A stretch of DNA of 53,438 nucleotides from Buttiauxella warmboldiae (GCF_003818135.1 NZ_RPOH01000046.1:1-53438); one strand, 5' to 3'; shown: positions 9,034 to 19,250, numbered from the stretch's first letter. Notes: generated by a model from the letters alone, not told the origin. A program made the numbers and translations.

Positions 9034-9734
9034 AGAATGCCGGGGAACAGCAAGAAGCCTTACTGGAGCTGGACGATCGAATGGTTGCCGAGTATCTGCA
9101 GCGCCATCCCGATTTCTTTATTCGTAACGCCCGGCATGTAGAACAGATGCAGGTTCCGCACCCGGTGCGCGGCAGCGTGTCGTTGGTAGAATGGCATATG
9201 GCGCGCAGCCGCAACCATATCAACTTTCTTGAAGAAAACATGAGCTTGCTGATGGAGCAGGCGAGTGCCAACGAAGGCCTGTTCTACCGCTTGCTGAAGC
9301 TGCAAGGCCGCCTGGCCTCTGCCACCAGTTTGCAGGAAATGTTGAACCGCTTGCACCGTTGGGCGCGTGAAATGGGGCTGGCGGGGGCGAATGTGCGTCT
9401 TTTTGCCGACCGTTGGCGGATTGGCGCGCCTTCTGATTTCACCCACCTGGCATTGAATCGCCAGGCTTTCGAGCCGTTACGCATTCAACGCCTCGGGGAG
9501 CAGCAGCATTATCTGGGGCCGCTGAATGGTCCTGAATTGCTGGTCGTGCTGCCGCAGGCAAAAGCCATTGGTTCCGTTGCTGTTTCTTTGATGGGAAGCG
9601 ATGGGGATTCAGGCGTGCTGGTCTTCAGCAGCCGCGACCCTCAGCATTACCAGCAAGGGCAAGGCACACAATTACTGCATGAACTGGCGCTGATGCTGCC
9701 AGACCTGCTGGAGCGCTGGGTCGAACGAGTATGA
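9030..9734 (+). CDS. yigA: YigA, DUF484 (GAF-like) protein
   Basis: 234 residues. The N-terminus ([12 protein letters not shown]) and the later [12 protein letters not shown] segment are typical of DUF484 proteins, predicted to have a helical N-terminus and a GAF-like C-terminal fold. The function is not established. It is conserved between dapF and xerC, overlapping both by 4 bp, so it is probably co-translated with them. No transmembrane segment or signal peptide is visible. Confidence 0.88.
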   Translation: MKNAGEQQEALLELDDRMVAEYLQRHPDFFIRNARHVEQMQVPHPVRGSVSLVEWHMARSRNHINFLEENMSLLMEQASANEGLFYRLLKLQGRLASATSLQEMLNRLHRWAREMGLAGANVRLFADRWRIGAPSDFTHLALNRQAFEPLRIQRLGEQQHYLGPLNGPELLVVLPQAKAIGSVAVSLMGSDGDSGVLVFSSRDPQHYQQGQGTQLLHELALMLPDLLERWVERV

Positions 9735-10636
9735 TCGCCTCTCCGCTGCAAACTTCCGTCGATAGCTTTCTGCGCTACTTAAAAGTTGAGCGTCAGTTAA
9801 GCCCGCTGACGCTGCTCAATTATGGCCGTCAGCTTGGGGCGATTATCGGTCTGGCGGGCGAGATGAAATTGAGTAGCTGGCAGCAGTGCGATGCCGCAGC
9901 GGTTCGCTCGCTCACCGTGCGCAGCCGTAAGGCGGGTCTCGGGCCATCAAGCCTGGCGTTGCGCCTCTCCGCGCTGCGTAGTTTCTTCGACTGGTGCGTC
10001 AGCCAGGGCGAGCTCAAAGCCAATCCCGCAAAAGGGATTTCTACCCCGAAAGCCGGCCGCCACCTGCCAAAAAACATCGACGTCGATGATGTGAATCGCC
10101 TGCTGGATATCGACATTAACGACCCGCTTGCGGTGCGCGATCGAGCGATGCTGGAGGTGATGTACGGAGCCGGTCTGCGTCTTTCCGAACTGGTGAATAT
10201 GGATTGTCGCCATATCGACCTGAGCACGGGTGAGGTATGGGTGATGGGGAAAGGCAGCAAAGAACGCCGGGTGCCGGTGGGAAAATCTGCGGTTATCTGG
10301 GTTGAGCGCTGGCTGGATCTGCGCGAGCTTTTTGGCCCGGATAACGATGCGCTGTTTCTGTCAAAGCAGGGCAAGCGCATCTCGGCACGCAACGTCCAGA
10401 AACGCTTTAGCGAGTGGGGAATAAAGCAGGGGCTAAACAGCCACGTCCACCCTCACAAACTGCGCCATTCGTTTGCCACGCATATGCTGGAGTCGAGCGG
10501 GGATCTGCGCGGCGTGCAGGAATTATTAGGCCACGCCAACCTTTCCACCACGCAAATCTATACCCATCTCGACTTCCAGCACTTAGCCTCAGTGTATGAT
10601 GCAGCGCATCCACGCGCTAAACGAGGGAAATCGTAA
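9731..10636 (+). CDS. xerC: Tyrosine recombinase XerC
   Basis: XerC with XerD resolves chromosome dimers at dif and plasmid multimers at cer/psi. The 301 residues contain an N-terminal SAM-like DNA-binding domain (about 1-110) and the catalytic domain. All active residues are visible: Arg150, Lys174, His242, Arg245, His268 and Tyr277, each shifted by 2 from E. coli. It overlaps yigA by 4 bp, and its stop TAA shares an A with the yigB start. Confidence 0.97.
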   Translation: MIASPLQTSVDSFLRYLKVERQLSPLTLLNYGRQLGAIIGLAGEMKLSSWQQCDAAAVRSLTVRSRKAGLGPSSLALRLSALRSFFDWCVSQGELKANPAKGISTPKAGRHLPKNIDVDDVNRLLDIDINDPLAVRDRAMLEVMYGAGLRLSELVNMDCRHIDLSTGEVWVMGKGSKERRVPVGKSAVIWVERWLDLRELFGPDNDALFLSKQGKRISARNVQKRFSEWGIKQGLNSHVHPHKLRHSFATHMLESSGDLRGVQELLGHANLSTTQIYTHLDFQHLASVYDAAHPRAKRGKS

Positions 10637-11352
10637 TGCATTTTTACCGCCCGCCAGGGCCTGTTGCCGCGCTCACTTTCGATCTCGACGATACGCTGTA
10701 CGACAACCGCGAAGTGATTGAACGCACCGAACGTGAATCAATGAGCTTTGTGCAAAATTACCACCCGCGGCTAAACCATCTGCAACGCCCTGATTTTTTG
10801 CGTATACGCCATGCGCTGCGTCTCGCAGAGCCGGAGATTTACCACGACGTCAGCGAATGGCGTCGCCGCGCGGTGGAGCAGGCGATGTTAGACGTCGGTT
10901 TGCCGGCAGAAGAAGCCGCCGCAGGCGCACAGGCAGCAATGGCGAACTTCGCCCACTGGCGTAGCCAAATTGACGTGCCGCAAGAAACGCACGACACGCT
11001 GGCGAAACTGGCGGAAAAGTGGCCGCTGGTGGCGATTACTAACGGTAATGCCGAACCGCATCTTTTCGGCCTCGATCAATATTTTAAGTTCGTGCTGCGC
11101 GCCGGGCCGCACGGGCGTTCTAAGCCATTCAGCGACATGTATCACCTGGCGGCTGAAAAGCTTGACGTGCCGCGCGCTCATATTCTTCACGTTGGCGATG
11201 ATTTAACGACAGACGTGGCCGGAGCGGTACGCTGTGGGATGCAGGCGTGCTGGATAAACCTGCGCGATGGCGACCTGATGCAGATTAATGACAGCCGTTT
11301 ATTGCCACATCTGGAAATTTCGCGGTTGGCATCCCTCACCGCGCTGATATAA
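10636..11352 (+). CDS. yigB: YigB, HAD-family FMN/5-amino-6-phosphoribitylaminouracil phosphatase
   Basis: 238 residues. The HAD motifs are DLDDTLYD (motif I), ITNGNA (II), a lysine in RSKPFSDMY (III) and VGDDLTTD (IV). E. coli YigB dephosphorylates FMN and the riboflavin-pathway intermediate, among other small phosphates. It is the last gene of the dapF-yigA-xerC-yigB chain. The uvrD promoter lies in its last codons. Confidence 0.93.
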   Translation: MHFYRPPGPVAALTFDLDDTLYDNREVIERTERESMSFVQNYHPRLNHLQRPDFLRIRHALRLAEPEIYHDVSEWRRRAVEQAMLDVGLPAEEAAAGAQAAMANFAHWRSQIDVPQETHDTLAKLAEKWPLVAITNGNAEPHLFGLDQYFKFVLRAGPHGRSKPFSDMYHLAAEKLDVPRAHILHVGDDLTTDVAGAVRCGMQACWINLRDGDLMQINDSRLLPHLEISRLASLTALI

Positions 11353-11353
11353 T
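11326..11353 (+). promoter_or_regulatory. uvrD promoter
   Basis: TTGGCA (11326-11331), 16 bp, TATAAT (11348-11353). It lies inside the 3' end of yigB, as in E. coli uvrD. Confidence 0.85.
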
Positions 11354-11358
11354 CAGAT

Positions 11359-11374
11359 CTGTATAAAATCACAG
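11359..11374. promoter_or_regulatory. LexA box (SOS) at uvrD
   Basis: CTGTATAAAATCACAG is a full CTGT-N8-ACAG LexA operator at the transcription start of uvrD, so uvrD is SOS-inducible. Confidence 0.9.
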
Positions 11375-11405
11375 TGCATTTTGTTTCCCTTTCACGGCGG
11401 TGCCA

Positions 11406-13568
11406 ATGGACGTTTCTTACCTGCTCGACAGCCTCAATGATAAACAGCGCGAAGCCGTCGCGGCCACGCGCAGCAATATGCTGGTACTGGCTGGGGCGGG
11501 CAGCGGTAAGACGCGCGTATTGGTGCACCGTATCGCGTGGTTGATTAGCGTGGAAAACTGCTCGCCGTATTCCATTATGGCGGTGACGTTTACCAACAAA
11601 GCGGCGGCGGAAATGCGCCACCGTATCGGCCAGCTGATGGGAACCAGCCAGGGCGGCATGTGGGTCGGTACCTTCCACGGCCTCGCGCACCGCCTGCTGC
11701 GCGCGCACCACATGGATGCTAACCTGCCGCAGGATTTTCAAATCCTCGACAGCGAAGATCAGCTGCGCTTGTTAAAGCGCCTGATTAAAGCCATGAACCT
11801 CGATGATAAACAGTGGCCAGCGCGCCAGGCGATGTGGTTTATCAACGGTAAAAAAGACGAAGGTTTACGCCCGCATCACATCGAAAGCTATGGCAATCCG
11901 GTTGAGCAAACCTGGCAGAAAGTGTACCAGGCTTACCAGGAAGCGTGCGATCGCGCAGGGCTGCTGGATTTTGCCGAGCTGCTGCTGCGCGCGCATGAGC
12001 TGTGGCTCAACAAACCGCATATTCTCAATCACTACCGCGAGCGCTTCACCAATATTCTGGTGGACGAATTCCAGGATACCAACAGCATTCAGTACGCGTG
12101 GATTAGGATGCTGGCGGGCGAGACCGGCAAAGTGATGATTGTCGGTGATGACGATCAGTCCATCTACGGCTGGCGCGGCGCGCAGGTTGAGAATATTCAA
12201 CGCTTCCTGAGCGATTTCCCTGGCGCGCAAACTATTCGCCTTGAGCAAAACTACCGTTCGACCAACAACATTCTTAATGCCGCCAATGCCCTGATTGCCA
12301 ATAACTCCGGCCGTCTGGGGAAAGAGCTGTGGACCGATGGCAGCGACGGCGAGCCCATCTCTCTTTATTGCGCTTTTAACGAACTCGACGAAGCCCGCTT
12401 TGTGGTTAACCGCATTAAAACCTGGCAGGAAACCGGCGGCGCGCTTGAGAAATGCGCGATTCTCTATCGCAGTAACGCCCAGTCGCGCGTGCTGGAAGAA
12501 GCGCTATTGCAGGTCGGTATGCCGTACCGTATTTATGGCGGCATGCGCTTCTTCGAACGCCAGGAAATCAAAGATGCGCTCTCGTATCTGCGCCTGATTG
12601 CCAACCGCAATGACGATGCGGCGTTTGAACGCGTGGTTAACACGCCAACGCGTGGCATCGGCGATCGCACATTAGATGTGGTGCGCCAGACCTCCCGCGA
12701 CAGGCAGCTGACTCTGTGGCAGGCCTGCCGCCTGCTGCTGCAGGAAAAAGCGCTGGCAGGGCGTGCGGCCTCTGCGCTGCAACGCTTTATGGAGCTTATC
12801 GACGCGCTGGCACATGAAACTATCGATATGCCGCTGCATGTACAGACCGACCGGGTGATCAAAGACTCCGGCCTGATGATGATGTACGAGCAGGAAAAGG
12901 GCGAAAAAGGCCAGACGCGCATCGAAAACTTAGAGGAGCTGGTGACGGCAACGCGCCAGTTCAGCTACCAGGATGAAGACGAAGACCTGATGCCGCTACA
13001 GGCATTCTTGTCTCACGCGGCTCTTGAAGCCGGTGAAGGGCAAGCGGATACCTGGCAGGATGCCGTACAGCTGATGACGCTGCACTCGGCAAAAGGGCTG
13101 GAGTTTCCGCAGGTGTTTATCGTCGGTATGGAAGAGGGGATGTTCCCAAGCCAGATGTCGCTTGATGAAGGCGGGCGTCTGGAAGAAGAGCGCCGCCTGG
13201 CCTATGTGGGCGTAACGCGCGCGATGCAAAAACTCACTCTGACCTATGCCGAAACCCGCCGCCTGTATGGTAAAGAGGTGTATCACCGCCCCTCTCGCTT
13301 CATTGGCGAACTGCCTGAAAACTGTGTGGAAGAAGTTCGCCTGCGCGCCAGCATCAGCCGTCCGGTAAGCCACCAGCGCATGGGTACGCCGCTTTCCGAA
13401 AACGACACGGGCTACAAGCTGGGCCAGCGTGTCCGCCATGCAAAATTTGGCGAGGGCACTATCGTTAATCTGGAAGGCAGCGGTGAACACAGCCGCATTC
13501 AGGTGGCGTTTCCCGGGCAGGGAATTAAGTGGCTGGTCGCCGCTTATGCCCGGCTGGAAGCGGTGTAG
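11406..13568 (+). CDS. uvrD: DNA helicase II UvrD
   Basis: UvrD is the 3'-5' superfamily 1A helicase of nucleotide excision repair and mismatch repair; it also removes RecA and backtracks RNA polymerase. 720 residues from ATG 11406 (MDVSYLLDSL), the E. coli length; an ATG two codons upstream is less likely. Walker A is GAGSGKT (Lys35), Walker B is VDEFQDTN, and the QSIYGWRGA and LHSAKGLEF motifs follow. The C-terminal tail (KLGQRVRHAKFGEGT) contains the Tudor-like RNA polymerase-binding domain. Confidence 0.98.
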   Translation: MDVSYLLDSLNDKQREAVAATRSNMLVLAGAGSGKTRVLVHRIAWLISVENCSPYSIMAVTFTNKAAAEMRHRIGQLMGTSQGGMWVGTFHGLAHRLLRAHHMDANLPQDFQILDSEDQLRLLKRLIKAMNLDDKQWPARQAMWFINGKKDEGLRPHHIESYGNPVEQTWQKVYQAYQEACDRAGLLDFAELLLRAHELWLNKPHILNHYRERFTNILVDEFQDTNSIQYAWIRMLAGETGKVMIVGDDDQSIYGWRGAQVENIQRFLSDFPGAQTIRLEQNYRSTNNILNAANALIANNSGRLGKELWTDGSDGEPISLYCAFNELDEARFVVNRIKTWQETGGALEKCAILYRSNAQSRVLEEALLQVGMPYRIYGGMRFFERQEIKDALSYLRLIANRNDDAAFERVVNTPTRGIGDRTLDVVRQTSRDRQLTLWQACRLLLQEKALAGRAASALQRFMELIDALAHETIDMPLHVQTDRVIKDSGLMMMYEQEKGEKGQTRIENLEELVTATRQFSYQDEDEDLMPLQAFLSHAALEAGEGQADTWQDAVQLMTLHSAKGLEFPQVFIVGMEEGMFPSQMSLDEGGRLEEERRLAYVGVTRAMQKLTLTYAETRRLYGKEVYHRPSRFIGELPENCVEEVRLRASISRPVSHQRMGTPLSENDTGYKLGQRVRHAKFGEGTIVNLEGSGEHSRIQVAFPGQGIKWLVAAYARLEAV

Positions 13569-13644
13569 TTTCCCAAAATAAGTCATGATTATTTACCCTG
13601 TAAACCTCATGGCTATTTATTGCTCCAGGGTGTCCCGTTGCGTG

Positions 13645-13673
13645 TTGACGCCATATTTTTGCTGGCGTAACAT
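13645..13673 (+). promoter_or_regulatory. Probable corA promoter
   Basis: TTGACG (13645-13650), 17 bp, TAACAT (13668-13673). The predicted start near 13680 leaves a leader of about 245 nt before corA. The promoter lies within an imperfect inverted repeat (TGTTGACGCCA / TGGCGTAACA, 13643-13672). Confidence 0.6.
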
Positions 13674-13679
13674 GCGCGC

Positions 13680-13925
13680 ACGATTACGCTAAGAGGACAC
13701 TCGCCTTGGACACACCCAGTAAATACTGGCTCAATAACCTGTCATCCAGGTACAACTTCTAAGGCTATCCTCGAATGCTGATAGCCTTAGTGGTTGTCGG
13801 CGACCTCATATCTCGTATATCCCGTCGCAATGAGTCAGACTTTTTAATGGTCTGAAACCGATGTTGTTTCTGTCTGTGTGCCAACCGAACTGTCCCTGAT
13901 ATTTTTTGCATTGGGAGTACCGGTC
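13680..13925 (+). promoter_or_regulatory. Long corA 5' leader
   Basis: About 245 nt between the predicted start and the corA ATG. It holds a perfect 10-bp hairpin (13760-13789) and short reading frames. In Salmonella, corA is known to be controlled through its leader by a short ORF (corL) and Rho-dependent termination in response to magnesium. This leader could do the same, but I cannot confirm homology to corL. Confidence 0.5.
13775..13855 (+). CDS. Candidate leader peptide upstream of corA (26 codons)
   Basis: ATG at 13775, inside the loop of the 13760-13789 hairpin, opens a 26-codon frame ([14 protein letters not shown]... ending TGA at 13853-13855). No good ribosome-binding site is visible outside the hairpin. 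The overlap of a start codon with a stable hairpin would allow translation to alter leader folding. Whether it corresponds to corL is uncertain, and it may be untranslated. Confidence 0.3.
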   Translation: MLIALVVVGDLISRISRRNESDFLMV

Positions 13926-14876
13926 ATGCTGAGCGCATTTCAACTGGAAAACAATCGTTTGTCCCGCCTCGAACTGGACGATGCCGATAACCTGAGCAAC
14001 TCCGTATGGGTTGATTTGGTCGAGCCTGAAGAGAGCGAACGGCAGCGGGTGCAAACGGAACTTGGCCAAAGCCTGGCAACCCGCCCGGAGCTGGAAGACA
14101 TCGAAGCCTCCGCGCGTTTCTTTGAAGACGAAGACGGTTTGCACATCCACTCATTTTTCTTTTACGAAGATGCCGACGATCACGCGGGCAACAGCACCGT
14201 GGCATTCACCATTCGTGAGGGCCGCCTGTTTACGCTGCGTGAGCGTGAATTACCTGCGTTTCGTCTCTATCGTATGCGCGCCCGCAGCCAGAATATGGTC
14301 GATGGCAACGCCTATGAATTACTGCTCGACCTGTTCGAAACCAAAATCGAACAGCTGGCGGACGAAATTGAAAACATCTATAGCGATCTGGAAAAACTCA
14401 GCCGCGTGATTATGGAAGGGCAACAGGGCGATGAATATGACGCCGCGCTCTCCACTCTGGCAGAGCTGGAAGATATCGGTTGGAAAGTTCGTCTGTGTCT
14501 GATGGATACCCAGCGCGCCCTGAACTTCCTGGTGCGTAAAGCGCGTTTGCCGAGTGGGCAACTGGAGCAGGCGCGTGAGATCCTGCGCGATATCGAATCC
14601 CTGCTGCCGCACAATGAATCGCTGTTCCAGAAGGTTAACTTCCTGATGCAGGCGGCGATGGGCTTTATTAACATCGAGCAGAACCGCATTATCAAGATCT
14701 TCTCGGTGGTTTCGGTAGTGTTCCTGCCGCCAACGCTTGTGGCGTCGAGCTACGGCATGAACTTTGAGTTTATGCCTGAACTGAAGCTGAGCTACGGTTA
14801 TCCGGCGGCGATTATCTTGATGATCCTTGCCGGGCTTGCGCCATATCTCTACTTCAAGCGTAAAAACTGGCTGTGA
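13926..14876 (+). CDS. corA: Magnesium/cobalt/nickel transporter CorA
   Basis: 316 residues, as in E. coli, from ATG 13926 ([10 protein letters not shown]). A large N-terminal cytoplasmic alpha/beta domain with the long stalk helix is followed by two C-terminal transmembrane helices. The signature [10 protein letters not shown] at the periplasmic loop forms the selectivity filter of the homopentamer, the main constitutive Mg2+ uptake channel. The basic C-terminus (YFKRKNWL) is typical. An in-frame upstream ATG (13878) is not used in homologues. Confidence 0.97.
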   Translation: MLSAFQLENNRLSRLELDDADNLSNSVWVDLVEPEESERQRVQTELGQSLATRPELEDIEASARFFEDEDGLHIHSFFFYEDADDHAGNSTVAFTIREGRLFTLRERELPAFRLYRMRARSQNMVDGNAYELLLDLFETKIEQLADEIENIYSDLEKLSRVIMEGQQGDEYDAALSTLAELEDIGWKVRLCLMDTQRALNFLVRKARLPSGQLEQAREILRDIESLLPHNESLFQKVNFLMQAAMGFINIEQNRIIKIFSVVSVVFLPPTLVASSYGMNFEFMPELKLSYGYPAAIILMILAGLAPYLYFKRKNWL

Positions 14877-14886
14877 AATAAAACGA

Positions 14887-14908
14887 AAGGGAGCCAACAG
14901 GCTCCCTT
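14887..14908. terminator. Bidirectional terminator between corA and rarD
   Basis: AAGGGAGCC and GGCTCCCTT are perfectly paired around AACA between the convergent ends of corA and rarD. Confidence 0.75.
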
Positions 14909-14910
14909 GC

Positions 14911-15825
14911 TTACTTCTGAACGGCGGCGCGTGCCGCCATCCGCGAATTTCGCTGCGTATAAAGCGCATCCAGAATAAATAACGCCAGCGCAGCCCAGAT
15001 AAAACCGAAGGTCAGCATCTTATCTTTTCCCACCACTTCGCCGTAAAACGTCACTGCCAGCAGGAACATGAGCGTCGGGCCGATATACTGGAAGAAGCCC
15101 AGCGTCGAGAGGCGTAAGCGCGTCGCCGCTGCGGTAAAGCACAGCAGTGGGATCGTGGTTACCACACCTGCCGCAATAAGCATTAAGTTCAGCGACATCG
15201 AGTTTTGCCCCATATGGCTGGTTGGGCTGTCTGCGATACCAAACAAATAAATCGCCGCCATCGGCAGCAGCCACAGCGTTTCCACCAGCATCCCGGTTTG
15301 TGCATCTATGGCAATTTTCTTACGCACCAGCCCATAAAACGCGAAGCTGAAGGCAAGGGCAAGCGCGATGACGGGCAGCGAGCCAAACGTCCACAGCTGT
15401 ATCAGTACCCCGCAGGCTGCCAGAGCCACCGCCACCCATTGCATTCGACGGAAGCGTTCGCCAAGAAAAATCATCCCCAGCAAGACGTTCACCAGCGGGT
15501 TAATGAAATAACCGAGGCTGGCTTCCAGCATATGATTGTTATTCACCGCCCAGATGAACAGCAGCCAGTTACCGCCGATCAGCAGCGCGGAGAGCGCCAT
15601 GGCGACAACCTTGTTACGGTTCTGGCAGGATCTTTTCACCTGCGGCCACTGGCGGCTCAGGCTTATCAACACCACCATAAAGAAGAATGACCAGATCACG
15701 CGATGCGTCAGGATCTCATCGGCTGGAACATAGTGGATTAATTTGAAATAGGCAGGTGCGATGCCCCACATAAAATACGCCGCCAGCGCTAGTAACACGC
15801 CCTGGCGGGTTTGTTTCGCATCCAT
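14911..15825 (-). CDS. rarD: RarD, EamA/DMT-family permease
   Basis: 304 residues with about ten hydrophobic helices and two EamA-like repeats (FMWGIAPAYFKL near the start; GYFINPLVNVLLG and FFQYIGPTLMFLL later). E. coli RarD is an inner-membrane DMT transporter named for a chloramphenicol-sensitivity association; its substrate is unknown. It carries a slightly longer C-terminal tail (NSRMAARAAVQK) than E. coli RarD. Confidence 0.92.
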   Translation of the reverse strand: MDAKQTRQGVLLALAAYFMWGIAPAYFKLIHYVPADEILTHRVIWSFFFMVVLISLSRQWPQVKRSCQNRNKVVAMALSALLIGGNWLLFIWAVNNNHMLEASLGYFINPLVNVLLGMIFLGERFRRMQWVAVALAACGVLIQLWTFGSLPVIALALAFSFAFYGLVRKKIAIDAQTGMLVETLWLLPMAAIYLFGIADSPTSHMGQNSMSLNLMLIAAGVVTTIPLLCFTAAATRLRLSTLGFFQYIGPTLMFLLAVTFYGEVVGKDKMLTFGFIWAALALFILDALYTQRNSRMAARAAVQK

Positions 15826-15876
15826 GATCGGAACTCGTTGATGAATAGTGTGCTAATTGTATCAGCAATAATTACT

Positions 15877-16347
15877 TCACCCTACCATGTAGGTCGCCGT
15901 CGCGCTGGCAATATGCAGTTGCTCTTCGTTGTGTAATTCCACGCGCGCCACCGCCACTTTATTCCCGGCCCGCAGCAGGGAGCTGCTGGCGGTAAAGCGC
16001 TGTCCACGCCCCGGGCGCAGGTAGTCCACGCGTAAATCAATGGTACCCATTTTTGACAGACGCTGGCGTAGCTCCTCTTCGCTAATACTCTCGTGGCGGG
16101 TGAGCGTACTGCCCACGCAAACCAGCCCTGCCGCGACATCCAGAGAAGAAGCAATCACACCGCCGTGCAAAATACTCTGCGCCCAGTTTCCCACCATCAT
16201 CGGCTGATTATTAAAACTTAGCTCGGCGTAGTTTTTCTCATAGCGTATAAGCTCCAGGCCCAGCGCCCGGTTAAAAGGCATGTGATAGACAAAAATCTCA
16301 CCAACCAGCTGGAGGGCGGCGTCAGGGGTCAGAAATGCGCCAGACAT
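15877..16347 (-). CDS. yigI: YigI, hot-dog-fold acyl-CoA thioesterase
   Basis: 156 residues, PaaI-type hot-dog thioesterase. The core [20 protein letters not shown] holds the family HGG motif, and [12 protein letters not shown] is the second conserved strand. E. coli YigI hydrolyses medium- and long-chain acyl-CoA and affects oleate growth. It is transcribed away from pldA, with a 12-bp palindrome between the two (16371-16382). Confidence 0.9.
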   Translation of the reverse strand: MSGAFLTPDAALQLVGEIFVYHMPFNRALGLELIRYEKNYAELSFNNQPMMVGNWAQSILHGGVIASSLDVAAGLVCVGSTLTRHESISEEELRQRLSKMGTIDLRVDYLRPGRGQRFTASSSLLRAGNKVAVARVELHNEEQLHIASATATYMVG

Positions 16348-16518
16348 AAATCATCCTCGATCGAATAAACTTAACATGTTAATTAATTGTACATTTTATG
16401 CTTCGTAATCGTTGATTGCCACTTTAAGAAAGGTAGACCGAGCGTGCGGATTGAGAACTATGTAGAATGTGTCCCTGATAATAATTTGACCCCTTCTTTG
16501 TTCAGGAGAATATTGCCG

Positions 16519-17388
16519 ATGCGCAAGTTTCTGGGATGGTTAGTGGCGGCAACGCTGTTGCCTTTGGCCGCGTACGCACAGGAAGCAACAATTAAAAAAG
16601 TGCATGATAAACCCGCGGTGCGCGGCAGTATCATCGCCAATATGCTGCTGGAACATGACAACCCCTTTACGCTGTACCCGTATGAAACCAACTATCTGGT
16701 TTATACGGTGACAGATGACCTCAATAAAGAAGCGATCGGCAGCTATAACTGGTCTGATAACGCCAGAAAAGACGAAGTAAAATTCCAGCTTAGCCTCGCG
16801 TTTCCCATCTGGCGTGGCATTCTTGGCTCAAACTCGGTATTAGGCGGTTCCTATACCCAGAAATCCTTGTGGCAGCTCTCGAATCGCGGCGAGTCTTCAC
16901 CATTCCGTGAAACCAACTATGAACCGCAGCTTTTCCTCGGTTTCGCTACCGATGAGTCCTTTGCTGGCTGGACATTGCGCGATGTCGAATTCGGCTATAA
17001 CCACAACTCCAACGGCCGTTCCGATCCGACCTCCCGCAGCTGGAACCGCCTCTACACACGCCTGATGGCGGAAAACGGTAACTGGCTGGTGGAAGTGAAG
17101 CCGTGGTATGTCATCGGTAGCACCGACGATAACCCGGATATCACCAAATACATGGGCTATTACCAGCTGCGCGTCGGCTATGCATTGGGCGATGCCATTC
17201 TGAGCATGAAAGGCCAGTACAACTGGAATACCGGCTACGGCGGCGCGGAATTGGGCTTCAGCTACCCGGTGACAAAACACGTGCGCCTGTATACCCAGCT
17301 TTATAGCGGTTACGGTGAGTCATTAATTGATTACAACTTTAACCAGACACGCTTTGGCGTCGGCGTTATGCTTAACGATCTGTTTTAA
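16519..17388 (+). CDS. pldA: Outer-membrane phospholipase A
   Basis: 289 residues from ATG 16519, which follows CAGGAGAA; the longer frame to 16387 is an artefact. The signal peptide ends near AYAQE (about residue 20). The 12-stranded barrel carries the active motif YNHNSNGRSDP (His and Ser of the catalytic triad) and the Asn of SRSWNRLY. PldA degrades phospholipids mislocalised to the outer leaflet as a calcium-dependent dimer. The C-terminus ends in Phe, as needed for BAM-mediated assembly. Confidence 0.97.
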   Translation: MRKFLGWLVAATLLPLAAYAQEATIKKVHDKPAVRGSIIANMLLEHDNPFTLYPYETNYLVYTVTDDLNKEAIGSYNWSDNARKDEVKFQLSLAFPIWRGILGSNSVLGGSYTQKSLWQLSNRGESSPFRETNYEPQLFLGFATDESFAGWTLRDVEFGYNHNSNGRSDPTSRSWNRLYTRLMAENGNWLVEVKPWYVIGSTDDNPDITKYMGYYQLRVGYALGDAILSMKGQYNWNTGYGGAELGFSYPVTKHVRLYTQLYSGYGESLIDYNFNQTRFGVGVMLNDLF

Positions 17389-17417
17389 AAATTGGCGGTT
17401 TTAGTGGTGGAGAAAGC

Positions 17418-19250
17418 GTGACACAGGCGGAAGTCATTAATCAGGCGGCGCTGGCCCGGCAGGTTTTGCAAGAGACCTTTGGTTATCAACAGTTCCGTCC
17501 GGGCCAGGAAACCATCATCGAAACGGTGCTGGAAGGGCGCGACTGTCTGGTGGTTATGCCGACCGGCGGCGGCAAATCACTGTGCTATCAAATCCCGGCA
17601 CTGGTGTCTGCTGGGCTAACCGTGGTGGTTTCCCCGCTGATTTCGCTGATGAAAGACCAGGTCGATCAGCTGCTGGCAAACGGCGTTGCGGCGGCCTGTC
17701 TTAACTCGACGCAGAGCCGCGAGCAGCAGCAAGAAGTGCTCGCCGGCTGCCGCACCGGAAAAATCCGCCTGCTGTATATCGCGCCTGAACGCTTGATGAT
17801 GGATAACTTCATCGATCAAATCAGCCACTGGCCTCTGGCGATGGTGGCGGTGGACGAAGCGCACTGCATCTCACAATGGGGCCACGATTTCCGCCCGGAA
17901 TACGCAGCGCTGGGGCAACTGCGTCAGCGCCTGCCTACGGTGCCGTTTATCGCCCTGACCGCTACGGCTGACGATACCACGCGTGATGATATCGTCCGTC
18001 TGTTGGGCCTGCACGACCCGCTGATTCAAATCAGCAGCTTTGACCGCCCGAATATTCGCTACATGCTGATGGAGAAGTTTAAACCTCTCGACCAGCTGAT
18101 GCGTTATGTGCAGGAGCAGCGTGGAAAATCCGGCATTATCTACTGTAACAGCCGTGCCAAAGTCGAAGACACCGCTGCGCGTCTGCAAAGCAAAGGCATT
18201 AGCGCCGGAGCTTATCACGCCGGGCTTGAACATCAGGTGCGTGCGGAGGTGCAGGAAAAATTCCAGCGCGACGATCTGCAAATTGTGGTGGCAACCGTGG
18301 CTTTCGGTATGGGTATCAACAAACCCAACGTCCGTTTTGTCGTCCACTTCGACATCCCGCGCAATATCGAATCTTACTATCAGGAAACCGGACGCGCCGG
18401 GCGTGACGGTCTGCCTGCGGAAGCGATGCTATTTTACGATCCGGCCGATATGGCGTGGTTGCGTAAATGCCTCGAAGAAAAGCCCGTCGGGCAACTGCAG
18501 GATATCGAACGCCACAAGCTGAACGCGATGGGGGCGTTTGCCGAAGCGCAAACCTGCCGCCGCCTGGTGCTGCTGAATTACTTTGGTGAAGGGCGCCAGC
18601 AGCCCTGCGGCAACTGCGATATCTGCCTCGATCCGCCGCGGCGTTACGATGGGCTGGTGGACGCGCAAAAAGCGCTCTCCTGTATTTATCGCGTCAACCA
18701 GCGCTTTGGCATGGGCTATGTGGTGGAAGTGCTGCGCGGCGCGAATAACCAGCGTATCCGCGAGTTGCAGCATGACAAATTACCGGTTTACGGTATTGGC
18801 CGCGACCAGACGCACGAACACTGGGTCAGCGTTATCCGCCAGCTGATTCACCTGGGTGTGGTGACGCAAAACATTGCGCAGCACTCCGCGTTACAACTCA
18901 CCGCAGCGGCGCGTCCGTTTTTACGTGGCGAAGAGCCGTTAATGCTGGCGGTACCGCGTATCGTGGCGGTCAAATCACGCAGCAGCAGCCAGAAATCATT
19001 CGGCGGCAACTACGACCGTAAGCTCTTTGCCAAACTGCGCAAGCTGCGTAAAGCGATTGCCGATGAAGAGAATATTCCGCCATACGTGGTCTTTAACGAT
19101 GCCACACTGATTGAAATGGCCGAACAAATGCCGATTACGCCGGGTGAAATGCTGGGGGTTAACGGCGTGGGCACGCGCAAGCTGGAACGCTTTGGGCGCG
19201 AGTTTATGGCGCTGATTCGCAGCCATGTCGATGGTGAAGATGAAGAGTAG
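17418..19250 (+). CDS. recQ: ATP-dependent DNA helicase RecQ
   Basis: 610 residues starting at GTG (17418). It is a 3'-5' helicase of the RecF pathway. The helicase core has Walker A MPTGGGKS, DEAH (VDEAHCISQWGHDF) and motif VI (QETGRAGRDG). The zinc-binding cysteines follow in AQTCRRL and CGNCDIC, then the winged-helix domain and a C-terminal HRDC domain (about 530-605). It lies 29 bp after pldA and is probably expressed with it. Confidence 0.97.
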   Translation: MTQAEVINQAALARQVLQETFGYQQFRPGQETIIETVLEGRDCLVVMPTGGGKSLCYQIPALVSAGLTVVVSPLISLMKDQVDQLLANGVAAACLNSTQSREQQQEVLAGCRTGKIRLLYIAPERLMMDNFIDQISHWPLAMVAVDEAHCISQWGHDFRPEYAALGQLRQRLPTVPFIALTATADDTTRDDIVRLLGLHDPLIQISSFDRPNIRYMLMEKFKPLDQLMRYVQEQRGKSGIIYCNSRAKVEDTAARLQSKGISAGAYHAGLEHQVRAEVQEKFQRDDLQIVVATVAFGMGINKPNVRFVVHFDIPRNIESYYQETGRAGRDGLPAEAMLFYDPADMAWLRKCLEEKPVGQLQDIERHKLNAMGAFAEAQTCRRLVLLNYFGEGRQQPCGNCDICLDPPRRYDGLVDAQKALSCIYRVNQRFGMGYVVEVLRGANNQRIRELQHDKLPVYGIGRDQTHEHWVSVIRQLIHLGVVTQNIAQHSALQLTAAARPFLRGEEPLMLAVPRIVAVKSRSSSQKSFGGNYDRKLFAKLRKLRKAIADEENIPPYVVFNDATLIEMAEQMPITPGEMLGVNGVGTRKLERFGREFMALIRSHVDGEDEE

